Source: Streptomyces sp. WMMC500 (lineage in GTDB: Bacteria > Actinomycetota > Actinomycetes > Streptomycetales > Streptomycetaceae). Taken from it: a DNA stretch of 64,000 nucleotides. Below, one piece after another: positions 11,471 to 19,848 of this stretch. Made by a program: the position numbers and the translations under genes. Position 1 is the stretch's first letter. Each line of letters starts with the position of its first letter. The DNA lies in contig NZ_CP114905.1 of NCBI RefSeq assembly GCF_027497195.1, forward strand, positions 2,528,001 through 2,592,000. The letters are read 5' to 3'. A model generated the notes under the pieces. The model was not told the origin of the DNA. It did no database searches and worked only from the letters and a program-made list of their open reading frames with translations.

Positions 11471-11485
11471 GGATAACCGTTATCC
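11471..11485. promoter_or_regulatory. candidate operator upstream of the peptide importer operon
   Basis: The 15-base sequence GGATAACCGTTATCC is a perfect inverted repeat with 7-bp arms and one central base. It lies about 260 bp upstream of the first importer gene, in the only sizeable gap there. AT-rich cores of this kind are typical of repressor sites (for example GntR or LacI families). No cognate regulator is encoded nearby. The rest of 11213-11560 shows no gene that I can support. Confidence 0.4.
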
Positions 11486-11560
11486 GGACATCCGACCGCC
11501 GCTGAGCGGATCTTCGTCGGTCCGATATCAGGACACGTACGGATATAACGGGGCCGGGTC

Positions 11561-12445
11561 TCAGAACTGCGGAGCGGGCCCCGGCTGCCAGCCGGACTGC
11601 TGGGCGCCCCCCGCGGAGTGCGGCGGCGGATAGCCGTAACCGGCGGGCGGTGCGGCCGGGCCGCCGCCGTAGGCGCCGCGGTCGAAGAAGGGCCGGGAGT
11701 TGGCCCGCATCCACATCGCCACCGGGTCGTGGTCGTCGGCCAGCGCGACCGTGGAGACCGCCAGGCCCGGGGGCACCGCGGCCACGGACTCCTGCATCAT
11801 CGCCTGCGCCGCGGCGACGGACTGCGGGCCCGTGTCGTACAGGTCGATGCCGATGGCCAGGTACGGCTCGCCGAGCGCCGGCTGCACCCAGGCGCGGCAG
11901 AGCGTGCGCACGGCGGGCGTGCGGTGGGCGGTCTGGCCCAGCAGCGCGTAGAACTGCGCGACGTCCACGACCGGCTCGGAGATCCGCAGCGGCCCCGCGG
12001 GCAGCCGCTCCAGGCCGGTGGCCACCCGGCGCAGGTCGAGCCAGGGGACGCCGACGCCGCCGCCGGCGGCGTGCGGGTCGAGCCACAGGCCCCAGCGGTC
12101 GGGGTAGAGCGCGGCGGCGATCTCGGCGCCGGCGACGGGCTCGTGGGCGCCGGCCCAGCCGCTGGCGGCCAGCTCGCCCTCGGAGCTGAAGCAGGGCGCG
12201 TAGGCGTGGCCCTCCACCTGCATGCTGCCGTACTGCGCGTCGGGCGAGTCGGGGCGGCCCTGCCAGAGCAGCATCCACACCTGCCCGGCGGCCAGCGCGG
12301 CGAGCAGCGTCTCGTACGCCTCGTACCCGCCGGGAGCCACCTGGCGGACCAACCGGTCCACGCCCGCTCCCGGCGCACTCCCGCGCGCGCCCCCGTTCAC
12401 CCTGGGCCCCAACCCTTCGTCTCGGCCGCCGCCGCTCCCGGGCAC
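11561..12445 (-). CDS. SseB-family protein
   Basis: This is a 294-residue protein resembling SseB-like proteins of actinomycetes, a family named after an E. coli gene affecting serine sensitivity; the biochemical role is unknown. The N-terminal part contains QVWMLLWQG and YAPCFSSEGELAAS (the SseB-type core), and the C-terminal part ends VAMWMRANSRPFFDR, the SseB C-terminal pattern. A Gly/Pro/Tyr-rich tail follows. The start is the GTG at 12445; no clear ribosome site is visible, so an internal start cannot be excluded. A related gene is immediately upstream on the same strand. Confidence 0.65.
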   Translation of the reverse strand: MPGSGGGRDEGLGPRVNGGARGSAPGAGVDRLVRQVAPGGYEAYETLLAALAAGQVWMLLWQGRPDSPDAQYGSMQVEGHAYAPCFSSEGELAASGWAGAHEPVAGAEIAAALYPDRWGLWLDPHAAGGGVGVPWLDLRRVATGLERLPAGPLRISEPVVDVAQFYALLGQTAHRTPAVRTLCRAWVQPALGEPYLAIGIDLYDTGPQSVAAAQAMMQESVAAVPPGLAVSTVALADDHDPVAMWMRANSRPFFDRGAYGGGPAAPPAGYGYPPPHSAGGAQQSGWQPGPAPQF

Positions 12446-12493
12446 GCGTGTACGCCCGGAAAGGTCATCAAACCAGCTTAGAGCCTCACCGCG

Positions 12494-13267
12494 TCAGGCG
12501 ACCCTGATGTAGAACGGCTCGACCTTGGCCCGCATCCAGGTGATCACCGGGTCCACCGCGGCGTCGAGGAAGACCAGTTGCACCTTCCACCGCACGGGCT
12601 GTGCGCCCAGCGCCCGGCCCAGCGCCTCCACCGCCGCCTGGCGGCTCTCGTCGTACGTGTCCAGCAGCTCGACGCCGATGTAGAGCTGCTCGGGACCGCC
12701 CTCCACGCTCGCCAGCCCCCGGCGCGCGCTGCGCACCACCCCGATCCGCTCGAACTCCTCCCGGGCGACGGCCAGGAAGTCCACCGGGTCGTCCTGCCAG
12801 TCCGGCGTGAACAGCCGCACCCGGCCGCCGCGCGCCTCCCCCGGCAGCCGCGACGACGCGCGGTCCCGGCACAGCTCCGCCACCGCCGCCGGCGGCAGCG
12901 GCACGCCGACCGTGCCGCCGGGGTTGACCGCGATGCCGACCTGGGGCGGCAGTCCGCGGGCGAACTCGCGGGCCGGCGCGACGGTGAACGAGAGGTGGGA
13001 GCCGGCCACCCGCAGGAACTCCTCCTGCGAGGAGAACACGGGCACGTACGGCGCGCCGCCGATCTCCGTCGTCGGGAGGCCGAGCGAGCCGCTGTCGGGA
13101 CCGCCGCCCTCGGGCAGCGGCACCCACAGGCTGCTGCGGCCCAGCACCTCCAGCAGCCGCGGCGCGGCCTGCGGGTTGCCGAGGGAGGCGGCGAGCACCT
13201 CCTCCAGCTCGTTGCCGGGGAAACCGCCCGTGGCGGGGGGCTGCGGGGAGCGGTAGTCGAAGCTCAT
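12494..13267 (-). CDS. SseB-family protein, second copy
   Basis: This 257-residue protein has an N-terminal SseB-like domain (SSLWVPLPEG and YVPVFSSQEEFLRVAG) and a C-terminal SseB_C-like domain ending VITWMRAKVEPFYIR. That ending closely parallels AMWMRANSRPFF of the gene downstream, so the two are probably paralogues or a split functional pair. The ATG at 13267 is preferred because MSFDYRSPQPPATGG starts the typical protein; the upstream frame to 13369 looks non-coding. It is cotranscribed with the downstream copy after a 48-bp gap. Function is unknown beyond family membership. Confidence 0.68.
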   Translation of the reverse strand: MSFDYRSPQPPATGGFPGNELEEVLAASLGNPQAAPRLLEVLGRSSLWVPLPEGGGPDSGSLGLPTTEIGGAPYVPVFSSQEEFLRVAGSHLSFTVAPAREFARGLPPQVGIAVNPGGTVGVPLPPAAVAELCRDRASSRLPGEARGGRVRLFTPDWQDDPVDFLAVAREEFERIGVVRSARRGLASVEGGPEQLYIGVELLDTYDESRQAAVEALGRALGAQPVRWKVQLVFLDAAVDPVITWMRAKVEPFYIRVA

Positions 13268-13398
13268 CGGGACCAGCCAACTCTCGGGGGATGAACGTCG
13301 GCACCCTAACGGCTGCGAGCGCTCGCGGGCGAAGGTCCCGCCTGCACACGGTGGAGCCCTCTCACCCACCGAACCGCGCGACAGGGAGCCCGTTTTCC

Positions 13399-14052
13399 AT
13401 GCGTAAGAACCGAATGGCCGGCCTCGCCGCCACCGTCGTCACCGCCGTCGCCGGCGGCGCCCTCCTGCTCGGGGCCGCCGGGCCCGTCGCCGTCGCCGCG
13501 GGCGCCGCCGGGGCCGGGCACCAGGACGGCCGGCGGGCCGCCGCTGCCCCGGCTGCCCTTACCCCGGGCGGCACCGCCCCGGGCGGCACCGCCCCGGCCG
13601 CCGCCGACGTGGACCCCGCGACGCTGCATCTGCTGGCCCGGCTCGGGCAGCTCACCGCCTGCACGGCGCGGACGGTCGAGCTGGTCCAGCAGGCCGTCGC
13701 CGACGGCGGCCGGCTGGACCCGCGCACGCTGCCCGCCTTCCGCTCGCACCTGGACGCCGTGGCCGCGGCGGCGACGGCCAAGGGCACGGTCAAGTCGATG
13801 AAGGCACAGGAGACGACCGCGCTGGCGCAGGCCGTCGCCGCGCTGCGCGAGGAGCTGGACGGGCTCGTACGGGCCGGGCGTGCGGGCGACGGGGCGGCGG
13901 TCGACGAGCGGGCCTCGGTGACCGTGGGGGCGCTGGTGCGGGTCCTCGCGGCGACGGCCGGCAGCGGGCTGGTGCCGGCGGGGCAGGTTCCGCAGGTGCC
14001 GGCGGCGAACGCGAAGGTGCCGCCGAGCCTGCCGGGGGAGGCGGGCGCGTAG
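13399..14052 (+). CDS. secreted protein of unknown function
   Basis: This 217-residue protein begins MRKNRMAGLAATVVTAVAGG, a Sec-type signal peptide with a long Ala/Gly/Val core. A proline-, glycine- and alanine-rich linker with two copies of PGGTAPGGTAP-like sequence follows. The mature part (about residues 70-217) is Ala/Leu-rich and probably helical, with one cysteine in LTACTARTVELV. I do not recognise a domain. The ATG at 13399 follows AGGGAG. It is divergent from the SseB pair, 131 bp apart. Confidence 0.6.
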   Translation: MRKNRMAGLAATVVTAVAGGALLLGAAGPVAVAAGAAGAGHQDGRRAAAAPAALTPGGTAPGGTAPAAADVDPATLHLLARLGQLTACTARTVELVQQAVADGGRLDPRTLPAFRSHLDAVAAAATAKGTVKSMKAQETTALAQAVAALREELDGLVRAGRAGDGAAVDERASVTVGALVRVLAATAGSGLVPAGQVPQVPAANAKVPPSLPGEAGA

Positions 14053-14112
14053 CGGGCGCGGGCTCGGGTTCGGCTCGCCGCGGCAGGGTCCCGGCGCGCG
14101 GCCGGCGCGGGC

Positions 14113-14679
14113 TCAGCCGAAGCTGATCGAGCGCGGCGCCCCCGGCTCCCTGTCGTCCAGCACCAGCACCGAGTCGCACTCCTGGGCCGCCGGTCCCGCG
14201 GCGCGCGCCCAGTCCAGCAGCCTGCGGTGCGCCCACCGGTGCCGGGCGAAGGCGTACCGGGACACCGCGCGCCCCCGCCGCTCCTGCCGCTCCCGGGCCA
14301 CGTCGGCGGGCACGTCCAGCACCACGACGTGCACCCCGCGCCCGTACCGCCGCGCCTGCCTGGTCAGCCACCAGCGCACCCACGGCAGCGTGCCGCAGTC
14401 GTGCACGACGAGGCTGCCGCCGGCGCGGACCGCCAGGCGCAGTCGCGCGTAGTGGTCGATGCGTACCAGAGGCCTGTACACCGCGTACGGCAGCCGCGCG
14501 CCCAGCTTGCGCGCCCAGCGCTCCCGCACGTACTGCGAGTCGATCAGCAGCACCGCCGCCGGCGGCCGCGTACGCCGCATGAGCGTGCTCTTGCCGCTGC
14601 CCGGCAGCCCGGAGACCACGACGATGTCCCCCGCGGGATAGCGAAGCCGCTCCCGCGAGGCCGCCTGCTCCACCGTCAC
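14113..14679 (-). CDS. P-loop AAA-family ATPase/kinase-like protein
   Basis: This protein of about 188 residues has an early Walker A, VVSGLPGSGKST, and looks like a small P-loop kinase of the AAA_33/zeta-toxin-like group. A DSQYVRERW segment follows where such kinases bind substrate. VVVLDVPADVARERQERRGR near the C-terminal half resembles the lid region of gluconate or polynucleotide kinase-like enzymes. The substrate is unknown. Several GTG starts are possible (14700, 14679, 14673); GGGAGG lies just before the latter two. No partner gene is nearby, so a toxin role is not supported. Confidence 0.65.
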   Translation of the reverse strand: MTVEQAASRERLRYPAGDIVVVSGLPGSGKSTLMRRTRPPAAVLLIDSQYVRERWARKLGARLPYAVYRPLVRIDHYARLRLAVRAGGSLVVHDCGTLPWVRWWLTRQARRYGRGVHVVVLDVPADVARERQERRGRAVSRYAFARHRWAHRRLLDWARAAGPAAQECDSVLVLDDREPGAPRSISFG

Positions 14680-14861
14680 GCCGCCTCCCACGCCCCGCAC
14701 CGCCGCCGCCTGCCCTCCACAAGCGTCGCAACAGCGGCGGGGCTGGACAAGGACGCAACGGGCCGTGGCGGAAGACGGTCTCCCGGTTTTCTCCGCCCTG
14801 TCCGCGAGCGCGGGCCGCGTGCAATGATGGGGCCCGCCAACTGCATACCGGCCGTTCGAAT

Positions 14862-14972
14862 CCGCGCGGGAGAGTCCCGGTGCCTCGCCGCACCGGGCGC
14901 CGAAGGAGCAAGTCCTCCCTTGAATCTCTCAGGCCCCGTCACCGCGCGGGCTAGGCAGATCTGAAAAGAGGG
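14862..14972 (+). promoter_or_regulatory. glycine riboswitch, first aptamer
   Basis: The RNA sequence shows the conserved glycine aptamer core in order: GCGGGAGAGTCCCG, then GCCGAAGGAGCAA, then TTGAATCTCTCAGG and CTGAAAAGAGGG. It lies directly upstream of gcvT. Glycine aptamers usually act as ON switches for glycine cleavage genes. Boundaries are approximate. Confidence 0.9.
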
Positions 14973-14977
14973 CCGCG

Positions 14978-15078
14978 CTTGGGAGCACAGCCGTGCGCCG
15001 GCGCCGGTCCCACCCAAGGTGCAAGCCACGCTCCCGCGGGATCGTGGCGAACCTCTCAGGTTCCGATGACAGATGGGG
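14978..15078 (+). promoter_or_regulatory. glycine riboswitch, second aptamer
   Basis: A second aptamer-like core follows after a short linker: CACCCAAGGTGCAAGCC, then GGCGAACCTCTCAGG, then GATGACAGATGGGGAG. The 5' half is more diverged than in the first aptamer. The end of this unit is about 35 bases before the gcvT ATG, so it could affect ribosome access. The expression platform cannot be assigned by eye. Confidence 0.8.
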
Positions 15079-15112
15079 AGGACACGACCACCCCCTGTCC
15101 GGGAGCCTGACG

Positions 15113-16246
15113 ATGACCCCTGAGAGCCCTGCACCGCGCCGTACCGCGCTCGACGCCACGCACCGCGCCCTCGGCGCCACCATGACCGACTTCGCCGGCT
15201 GGGACATGCCGCTGCGCTACGGCAGCGAGCGCGAGGAGCACGTCGCGGTGCGCACCCGCGCCGGCCTCTTCGACCTCTCCCACATGGGCGAGATCGCCGT
15301 CACCGGGCCGGGGTCCGCCGCCCTGCTGGACTACGCGCTGGTGGGCCGGCTGTCGGCCGTGCGCCCCGGCCGCGCCCGGTACACGATGATCTGCCGCGAG
15401 GACGGCGGCATCCTCGACGACCTGATCGTCTACCGGCTCGCCGAGGACGAGTTCATGATCGTCGCCAACGCCGCCAACGCCCGGGTCGTCCTGGCCGCCC
15501 TCGCCGAGCGGGCCGCCGGCTTCCCGGGCGCTCAGGTGCGCGACGACGGCGAGTCCTACGCCCTGATCGCCGTGCAGGGCCCGAAGTCGCCGGCCGTCCT
15601 GGGCCGGGTCACCGACGCGGACCTGGCGGGCCTGAAGTACTACGCGGGCCTGCCCGGCACCGTCGCCGGCGCCGGCGCGCTCATCGCCCGCACCGGCTAC
15701 ACCGGCGAGGACGGCTTCGAGCTGTTCGTCCGCCCCGCGGACGCGGTCGCCGTGTGGGAGGCGCTGACCGCCGCCGGGCGGGACGACGGCCTGGTGCCCT
15801 GCGGGCTCTCCTGCCGCGACACCCTGCGCCTGGAGGCCGGGATGCCGCTGTACGGGCACGAGCTGACCACCGCGCTCACGCCCTTCGACGCCGGTCTCGG
15901 CCGCGTCGTCAAGCTCGACAAGCCCGGGGACTTCGTGGGCCGCAAGGCGCTCGAGCAGGCCGCCGAGCGCGCCGCGGCCGAGCCGCCGCGGGTGCTGGTC
16001 GGCCTCGTCGCCGAGGGCCGGCGGGTGCCGCGCGCGGGGTACGCGGTGGTGGCCGGCGGCCGGCGGATCGGCGAGGTCACCTCCGGCGCCCCCTCCCCCA
16101 CCCTGGGCAAGCCGATCGCCATGGCGTACGTGGACGCCGCGCACGCCGAGCCGGGGCCCTCGGCGGCCACCGGCGTGGGCGTCGACATCCGCGGCAGCCA
16201 CGAGCCGTACGAGGTCGTCGCCCTGCCGTTCTACACCCGCCCCTGA
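15113..16246 (+). CDS. gcvT: glycine cleavage system T protein (aminomethyltransferase)
   Basis: GcvT takes the aminomethyl group from lipoylated GcvH, releases ammonia and forms 5,10-methylene-tetrahydrofolate. The 377-residue product has DFAGWDMPLRYGS near the N-terminus, FDLSHMGEI at about 50-58, the RTGYTGEDGFELF motif, and CGLSCRDTLRLEAGMPLYGHE, all standard GcvT signatures. The ATG at 15113 follows GGGAG and the riboswitch. It is first in a gcvT-gcvH-glyA unit. The P-protein gene (gcvP) is not in this window, as is usual in streptomycetes. Confidence 0.96.
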   Translation: MTPESPAPRRTALDATHRALGATMTDFAGWDMPLRYGSEREEHVAVRTRAGLFDLSHMGEIAVTGPGSAALLDYALVGRLSAVRPGRARYTMICREDGGILDDLIVYRLAEDEFMIVANAANARVVLAALAERAAGFPGAQVRDDGESYALIAVQGPKSPAVLGRVTDADLAGLKYYAGLPGTVAGAGALIARTGYTGEDGFELFVRPADAVAVWEALTAAGRDDGLVPCGLSCRDTLRLEAGMPLYGHELTTALTPFDAGLGRVVKLDKPGDFVGRKALEQAAERAAAEPPRVLVGLVAEGRRVPRAGYAVVAGGRRIGEVTSGAPSPTLGKPIAMAYVDAAHAEPGPSAATGVGVDIRGSHEPYEVVALPFYTRP

Positions 16247-16336
16247 CCGCTCCCGCGGCGGCTCCCGACCGCGTGCGCCGCCGCGCCCCTTCCTCCTCCT
16301 CACGCCACTCCCGTCCCGATCCTGGAGAATCGCCTC

Positions 16337-16714
16337 ATGACCAACCCTGAGCACCTGCGCTACAGCAAGGAACACGAGTGGGTCGCGACCGGCGACGACG
16401 GCGTCGCCACCGTCGGCATCACCGCCCACGCCGCGAACGCGCTCGGAGACGTCGTCTTCGTCCAGTTGCCGGACGTCGGCGACGCGGTCACCGCGGGCGA
16501 GTCCTGCGGCGAGCTGGAGTCGACGAAGTCGGTCTCCGACCTCTACGCGCCGGTGACCGGGGAGGTCACCGAGACCAACCAGGACGTCGTGGACGACCCG
16601 GCGCTGGTGAACTCCGGCCCGTTCGAAGACGGCTGGCTGTTCAGGGTGCGCGTCGCCGGCGAGTCCGCCGACCTGATGTCCGCCGCCGAGTACACCGCGT
16701 TCACCGCGGGCTGA
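16337..16714 (+). CDS. gcvH: glycine cleavage system H protein
   Basis: This 125-residue lipoyl carrier protein shuttles the aminomethyl group between the P and T proteins and electrons to the L protein. [20 protein letters not shown] starts the domain. The lipoylated lysine is Lys64 in ESTKSVSD. The C-terminal [11 protein letters not shown] is also typical, and the length matches the family. The ATG at 16337 follows CTGGAGAATC. It sits 90 bp after gcvT and 55 bp before glyA, in the same orientation, and so falls under the glycine riboswitch. Confidence 0.96.
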   Translation: MTNPEHLRYSKEHEWVATGDDGVATVGITAHAANALGDVVFVQLPDVGDAVTAGESCGELESTKSVSDLYAPVTGEVTETNQDVVDDPALVNSGPFEDGWLFRVRVAGESADLMSAAEYTAFTAG

Positions 16715-16769
16715 GCTCCGCCGCCGCAGCCCCGCCCGCCCGCGTCCGTCTCTTTCCCCGGAAGGTTCC

Positions 16770-18038
16770 ATGTCCCTTCTGAACGGTTCCCTCCACGAGG
16801 TCGACCCCGAGGTCGCCGCCGCCGTGGACGCCGAACTCACGCGCCAGCAGTCCACCCTCGAAATGATCGCCTCGGAGAACTTCGCCCCGGTCGCCGTGCT
16901 GGAGGCGCAGGGCTCGGTCCTCACCAACAAGTACGCCGAGGGCTACCCCGGCCGCCGCTACTACGGCGGCTGCGAGCACGTCGACGTCACCGAGGAGCTG
17001 GCCCGCGAGCGCGTCAAGGCGCTCTTCGGCGCCGAGGCGGCGAACGTCCAGCCGCACTCGGGCGCGTCGGCGAACGCGGCGGCGATGGTCGCGGTGCTCC
17101 AGCCCGGCGACACCATCCTGGGTCTGGACCTGGCCCACGGCGGGCACCTGACCCACGGCATGAAGATCAACTTCTCCGGCAGGCTGTACGACGTCGCCGC
17201 CTACCACGTCGACGCCGGGACCGGCCTGGTCGACATGGCCGAGGTCGAGCGGCTGGCCAAGGAGCGGCGGCCGAAGCTGATCATCGCCGGCTGGTCGGCG
17301 TACCCGCGGCAGCTCGACTTCGCCGGCTTCCGCCGGATCGCCGACGAGGTCGACGCGCTGCTGATGGTCGACATGGCGCACTTCGCCGGGCTGGTGGCCA
17401 CGGGCCTGCACCCCAACCCCGTGCCGTACGCGGACATCGTCACCACGACGACGCACAAGACGCTCGGCGGCCCGCGCGGCGGGGTCATCCTCTCCCGCCA
17501 GGCCCTGGCCAAGAAGATCAACTCCGCGGTCTTCCCCGGCCAGCAGGGCGGGCCGCTGGAGCACGTGATCGCGGCCAAGGCGGTGTCGTTCAGGATCGCC
17601 GCGTCGGAGGAGTTCCGGGAGCGGCAGCGGCGCACGCTGGACGGCGCCCGGATCCTGGCGGAGCGGCTGCTGCGGGACGACGCGCGCGCGGCCGGCGTCT
17701 CGGTGCTCTCCGGCGGCACGGACGTCCACCTGGTCCTGGTCGACCTGCGCGACTCCGAGCTGGACGGCCAGCAGGCCGAGGACCGGCTCCACGAGATCGG
17801 CATCACCGTCAACCGCAACGCGGTCCCGAACGACCCCCGCCCGCCCATGGTCACCTCCGGCCTGCGCATCGGCTCGCCGGCGCTGGCCACCCGCGGCTTC
17901 GGCGCCGCGGACTTCGAGGAGGTGGCCGACGTCATCGCCGAGGCCCTGAAGCCGGGCTTCGACCACGAGAAGACCGCCGCCCTCGCCGCCCGGGTCACCG
18001 CCCTGGCGCAGAAGCACCCGCTGTACCCCGGCCTGTAG
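16770..18038 (+). CDS. glyA: serine hydroxymethyltransferase
   Basis: GlyA interconverts serine and glycine with tetrahydrofolate; with GcvT and GcvH it closes the local glycine/one-carbon loop. The 422-residue sequence shows [29 protein letters not shown], and the PLP lysine Lys230 in [13 protein letters not shown]. The ATG at 16770 follows GGAAGG. A strong GC-rich hairpin immediately after the gene (18046-18087) probably ends or attenuates the gcv transcript before the serine deaminase gene. Confidence 0.96.
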   Translation: MSLLNGSLHEVDPEVAAAVDAELTRQQSTLEMIASENFAPVAVLEAQGSVLTNKYAEGYPGRRYYGGCEHVDVTEELARERVKALFGAEAANVQPHSGASANAAAMVAVLQPGDTILGLDLAHGGHLTHGMKINFSGRLYDVAAYHVDAGTGLVDMAEVERLAKERRPKLIIAGWSAYPRQLDFAGFRRIADEVDALLMVDMAHFAGLVATGLHPNPVPYADIVTTTTHKTLGGPRGGVILSRQALAKKINSAVFPGQQGGPLEHVIAAKAVSFRIAASEEFRERQRRTLDGARILAERLLRDDARAAGVSVLSGGTDVHLVLVDLRDSELDGQQAEDRLHEIGITVNRNAVPNDPRPPMVTSGLRIGSPALATRGFGAADFEEVADVIAEALKPGFDHEKTAALAARVTALAQKHPLYPGL

Positions 18039-18045
18039 CCCGTAC

Positions 18046-18087
18046 GGCCCGGCGGCCCGGCGCCCGGACGGGGCGGGCCGCCGGGCC
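18046..18087 (+). terminator. hairpin between glyA and the serine deaminase gene
   Basis: A perfect 14-bp stem (GGCCCGGCGGCCCG pairing with CGGGCCGCCGGGCC) encloses a 14-base loop. It begins eight bases after the glyA stop. There is no U tract. It may be a terminator or a partial attenuator for serine deaminase expression. Confidence 0.65.
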
Positions 18088-18151
18088 CCGGGAAACGTAC
18101 GCGCAGGCACCCCGCGCGTACGCGCCCCACGAAAGGACAAGGGAGTCCCGC

Positions 18152-19549
18152 GTGGCCATCTCCGTCTTCGACCTCTTCTCGATCGGCATCGGCCCGTCGA
18201 GCTCGCACACGGTCGGCCCGATGCGGGCGGCCCGGCTGTTCGCGCGCCGGCTCAAGAACGAGGGCCTGCTGGCCCACACCGCCGCCGTACGGGCCGAGCT
18301 CTTCGGCTCCCTCGGCGCCACCGGCCACGGCCACGGCACCCCGAAGGCCGTACTCCTCGGCCTGGAGGGCCACTCGCCGCGCACCGTCGACGTCGAGTGG
18401 GCCGAGGAGGAGGCGGAGCGTATCCGCACCACGGGGCGGCTCCACCTGCTGGGCGCCGAGATAGGGCACGACCACGAGATCGCCTTCGACACCTCCGCGG
18501 ATCTCGTCCTGCACCGCCGCCGCTCGCTGCCGTACCACGCGAACGGCATGACGCTGGCCGCGTACGACGCGGACGGCGGGACGCTGCTGGAGAAGACCTA
18601 CTACTCCGTGGGCGGCGGCTTCGTCGTCGACGAGACGGCGGTCGGCGAGGACCGGATCAAGCTCGACGACACCGTGCTGAAGCACCCGTTCCGTACGGCG
18701 GACGAGATGCTGCGCCGCACCCGCGAGACGGGCCTGTCGCTGTCGTCGCTGATGCTGGAGAACGAGCGCGCCTGGCGCACGGAGGCCGAGATCCGCGCCG
18801 GACTGGTGGAGATCTGGCGGGTCATGCGCGAGTGCGTCGCCCGCGGCACCGCCCGCGAGGGCCTCCTCCCCGGCGGCCTGAAGGTCCGCCGCCGCGCCGC
18901 CGGCGAGGCCCGCAAGCTCCGCGCGGCGGGCGACCCGGCGGCGCACGCGATGGAGTGGGTCACGCTGTACGCGATGGCGGTCAACGAGGAGAACGCCGCC
19001 GGCGGCCGCGTCGTCACCGCACCCACCAACGGCGCGGCGGGCATCATCCCCGCGGTCCTGCACTACGCGGCGGACTTCGTCCCCGGCAGGGACGGCCGCG
19101 CCGGGGAGGAGGACACGGTGGTCCGCTTCCTCCTCGCGGCGGGCGCGATCGGCATGCTCTTCAAGGAGAACGCCTCCATCTCCGGTGCGGAGGTCGGCTG
19201 CCAGGGCGAGGTCGGCTCCGCCTGCTCCATGGCCGCCGGCGGCCTGGCCGAGATCCTCGGCGGCACGCCGGAACAGGTGGAGAACGCCGCGGAGATCGGC
19301 ATCGAACACAACCTGGGCCTGACCTGCGACCCGATCGGGGGTCTGGTGCAGATCCCGTGCATCGAACGCAACGGCATGGCGGCGGTCAAGGCGATCACGG
19401 CGGCCCGCATGGCGCTGCGCGGCGACGGGCAGCACTTCGTCTCGCTGGACAAGGCGATCAAGACGATGAAGGAGACGGGCGCGGACATGAAGGTCAAGTA
19501 CAAGGAAACCGCCCGCGGCGGCCTCGCGGTCAACGTCGTGGAGTGCTGA
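18152..19549 (+). CDS. sdaA: L-serine ammonia-lyase (iron-sulfur type)
   Basis: This 465-residue single-chain L-serine deaminase converts serine to pyruvate and ammonia and needs a 4Fe-4S cluster. The start [20 protein letters not shown] is the conserved beta-domain beginning. [30 protein letters not shown] and [18 protein letters not shown] carry the active-site and cluster cysteines. The GTG at 18152 follows AAAGGACAAGGGAG. The gene follows glyA and so drains serine made from glycine. Its last 22 bases, ending in the stop codon, are repeated exactly at 24754-24775, which marks it as the insertion site of the next island; the coding sequence itself is intact. Confidence 0.94.
   Translation: MAISVFDLFSIGIGPSSSHTVGPMRAARLFARRLKNEGLLAHTAAVRAELFGSLGATGHGHGTPKAVLLGLEGHSPRTVDVEWAEEEAERIRTTGRLHLLGAEIGHDHEIAFDTSADLVLHRRRSLPYHANGMTLAAYDADGGTLLEKTYYSVGGGFVVDETAVGEDRIKLDDTVLKHPFRTADEMLRRTRETGLSLSSLMLENERAWRTEAEIRAGLVEIWRVMRECVARGTAREGLLPGGLKVRRRAAGEARKLRAAGDPAAHAMEWVTLYAMAVNEENAAGGRVVTAPTNGAAGIIPAVLHYAADFVPGRDGRAGEEDTVVRFLLAAGAIGMLFKENASISGAEVGCQGEVGSACSMAAGGLAEILGGTPEQVENAAEIGIEHNLGLTCDPIGGLVQIPCIERNGMAAVKAITAARMALRGDGQHFVSLDKAIKTMKETGADMKVKYKETARGGLAVNVVEC
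19528..19549. repeat. putative attL, 3' end of the serine deaminase gene
   Basis: The 22 bases finishing the serine deaminase gene, with core CAACGTCGTGGAGTG, are identical to 24754-24775 in the same orientation. A 22-bp exact repeat at this distance is not expected by chance. The neighbouring base pair CG is also shared on the left with one mismatch. This is the arrangement left by site-specific integration into a gene 3' end that keeps the gene whole. Confidence 0.75.
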
Positions 19550-19776
19550 GGAAACCGGGCCTGACCAGCCGTTTCGCGTCTTTCACAGAAGTCCCCCGAA
19601 GACCGGGGCCTGACCTGCGCGGATGGTGGACGCCAAGCGACACAGCACAGGCCGTTCAATCCCAGCGTGCGCCTGCGTGATCCCTTCACGTCTGGCCGCA
19701 GGAAACACTTCTGGCATCACCCGCACATGATGACCATCCACTACGCGCTGGCACAAAGCTGACGCTGGCTATAGGC

Positions 19777-19805
19777 TGTCTCATGCAGGTTTTCCGCATG
19801 AGACA
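19777..19805 (+). promoter_or_regulatory. inverted repeat upstream of the AAA ATPase gene
   Basis: TGTCTCATGC and GCATGAGACA form a perfect 10-bp inverted repeat around the 9-base spacer AGGTTTTCC. It ends 43 bases before the ATPase start. TATAGG at 19770-19775 just upstream could be a -10 element, which would place the repeat in the 5' leader. It may be an operator or an RNA hairpin. The rest of 19550-19776 holds no gene I can support. Confidence 0.45.
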
Positions 19806-19848
19806 ACATCTAACGTGACCAGGAAGCACGTGAGTGAGGAGGACGACC

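Noticed and set aside
14113..14679. Zeta-toxin of a toxin-antitoxin pair
   Set aside because: The P-loop kinase-like motifs fit loosely, but no small antitoxin gene lies beside it.
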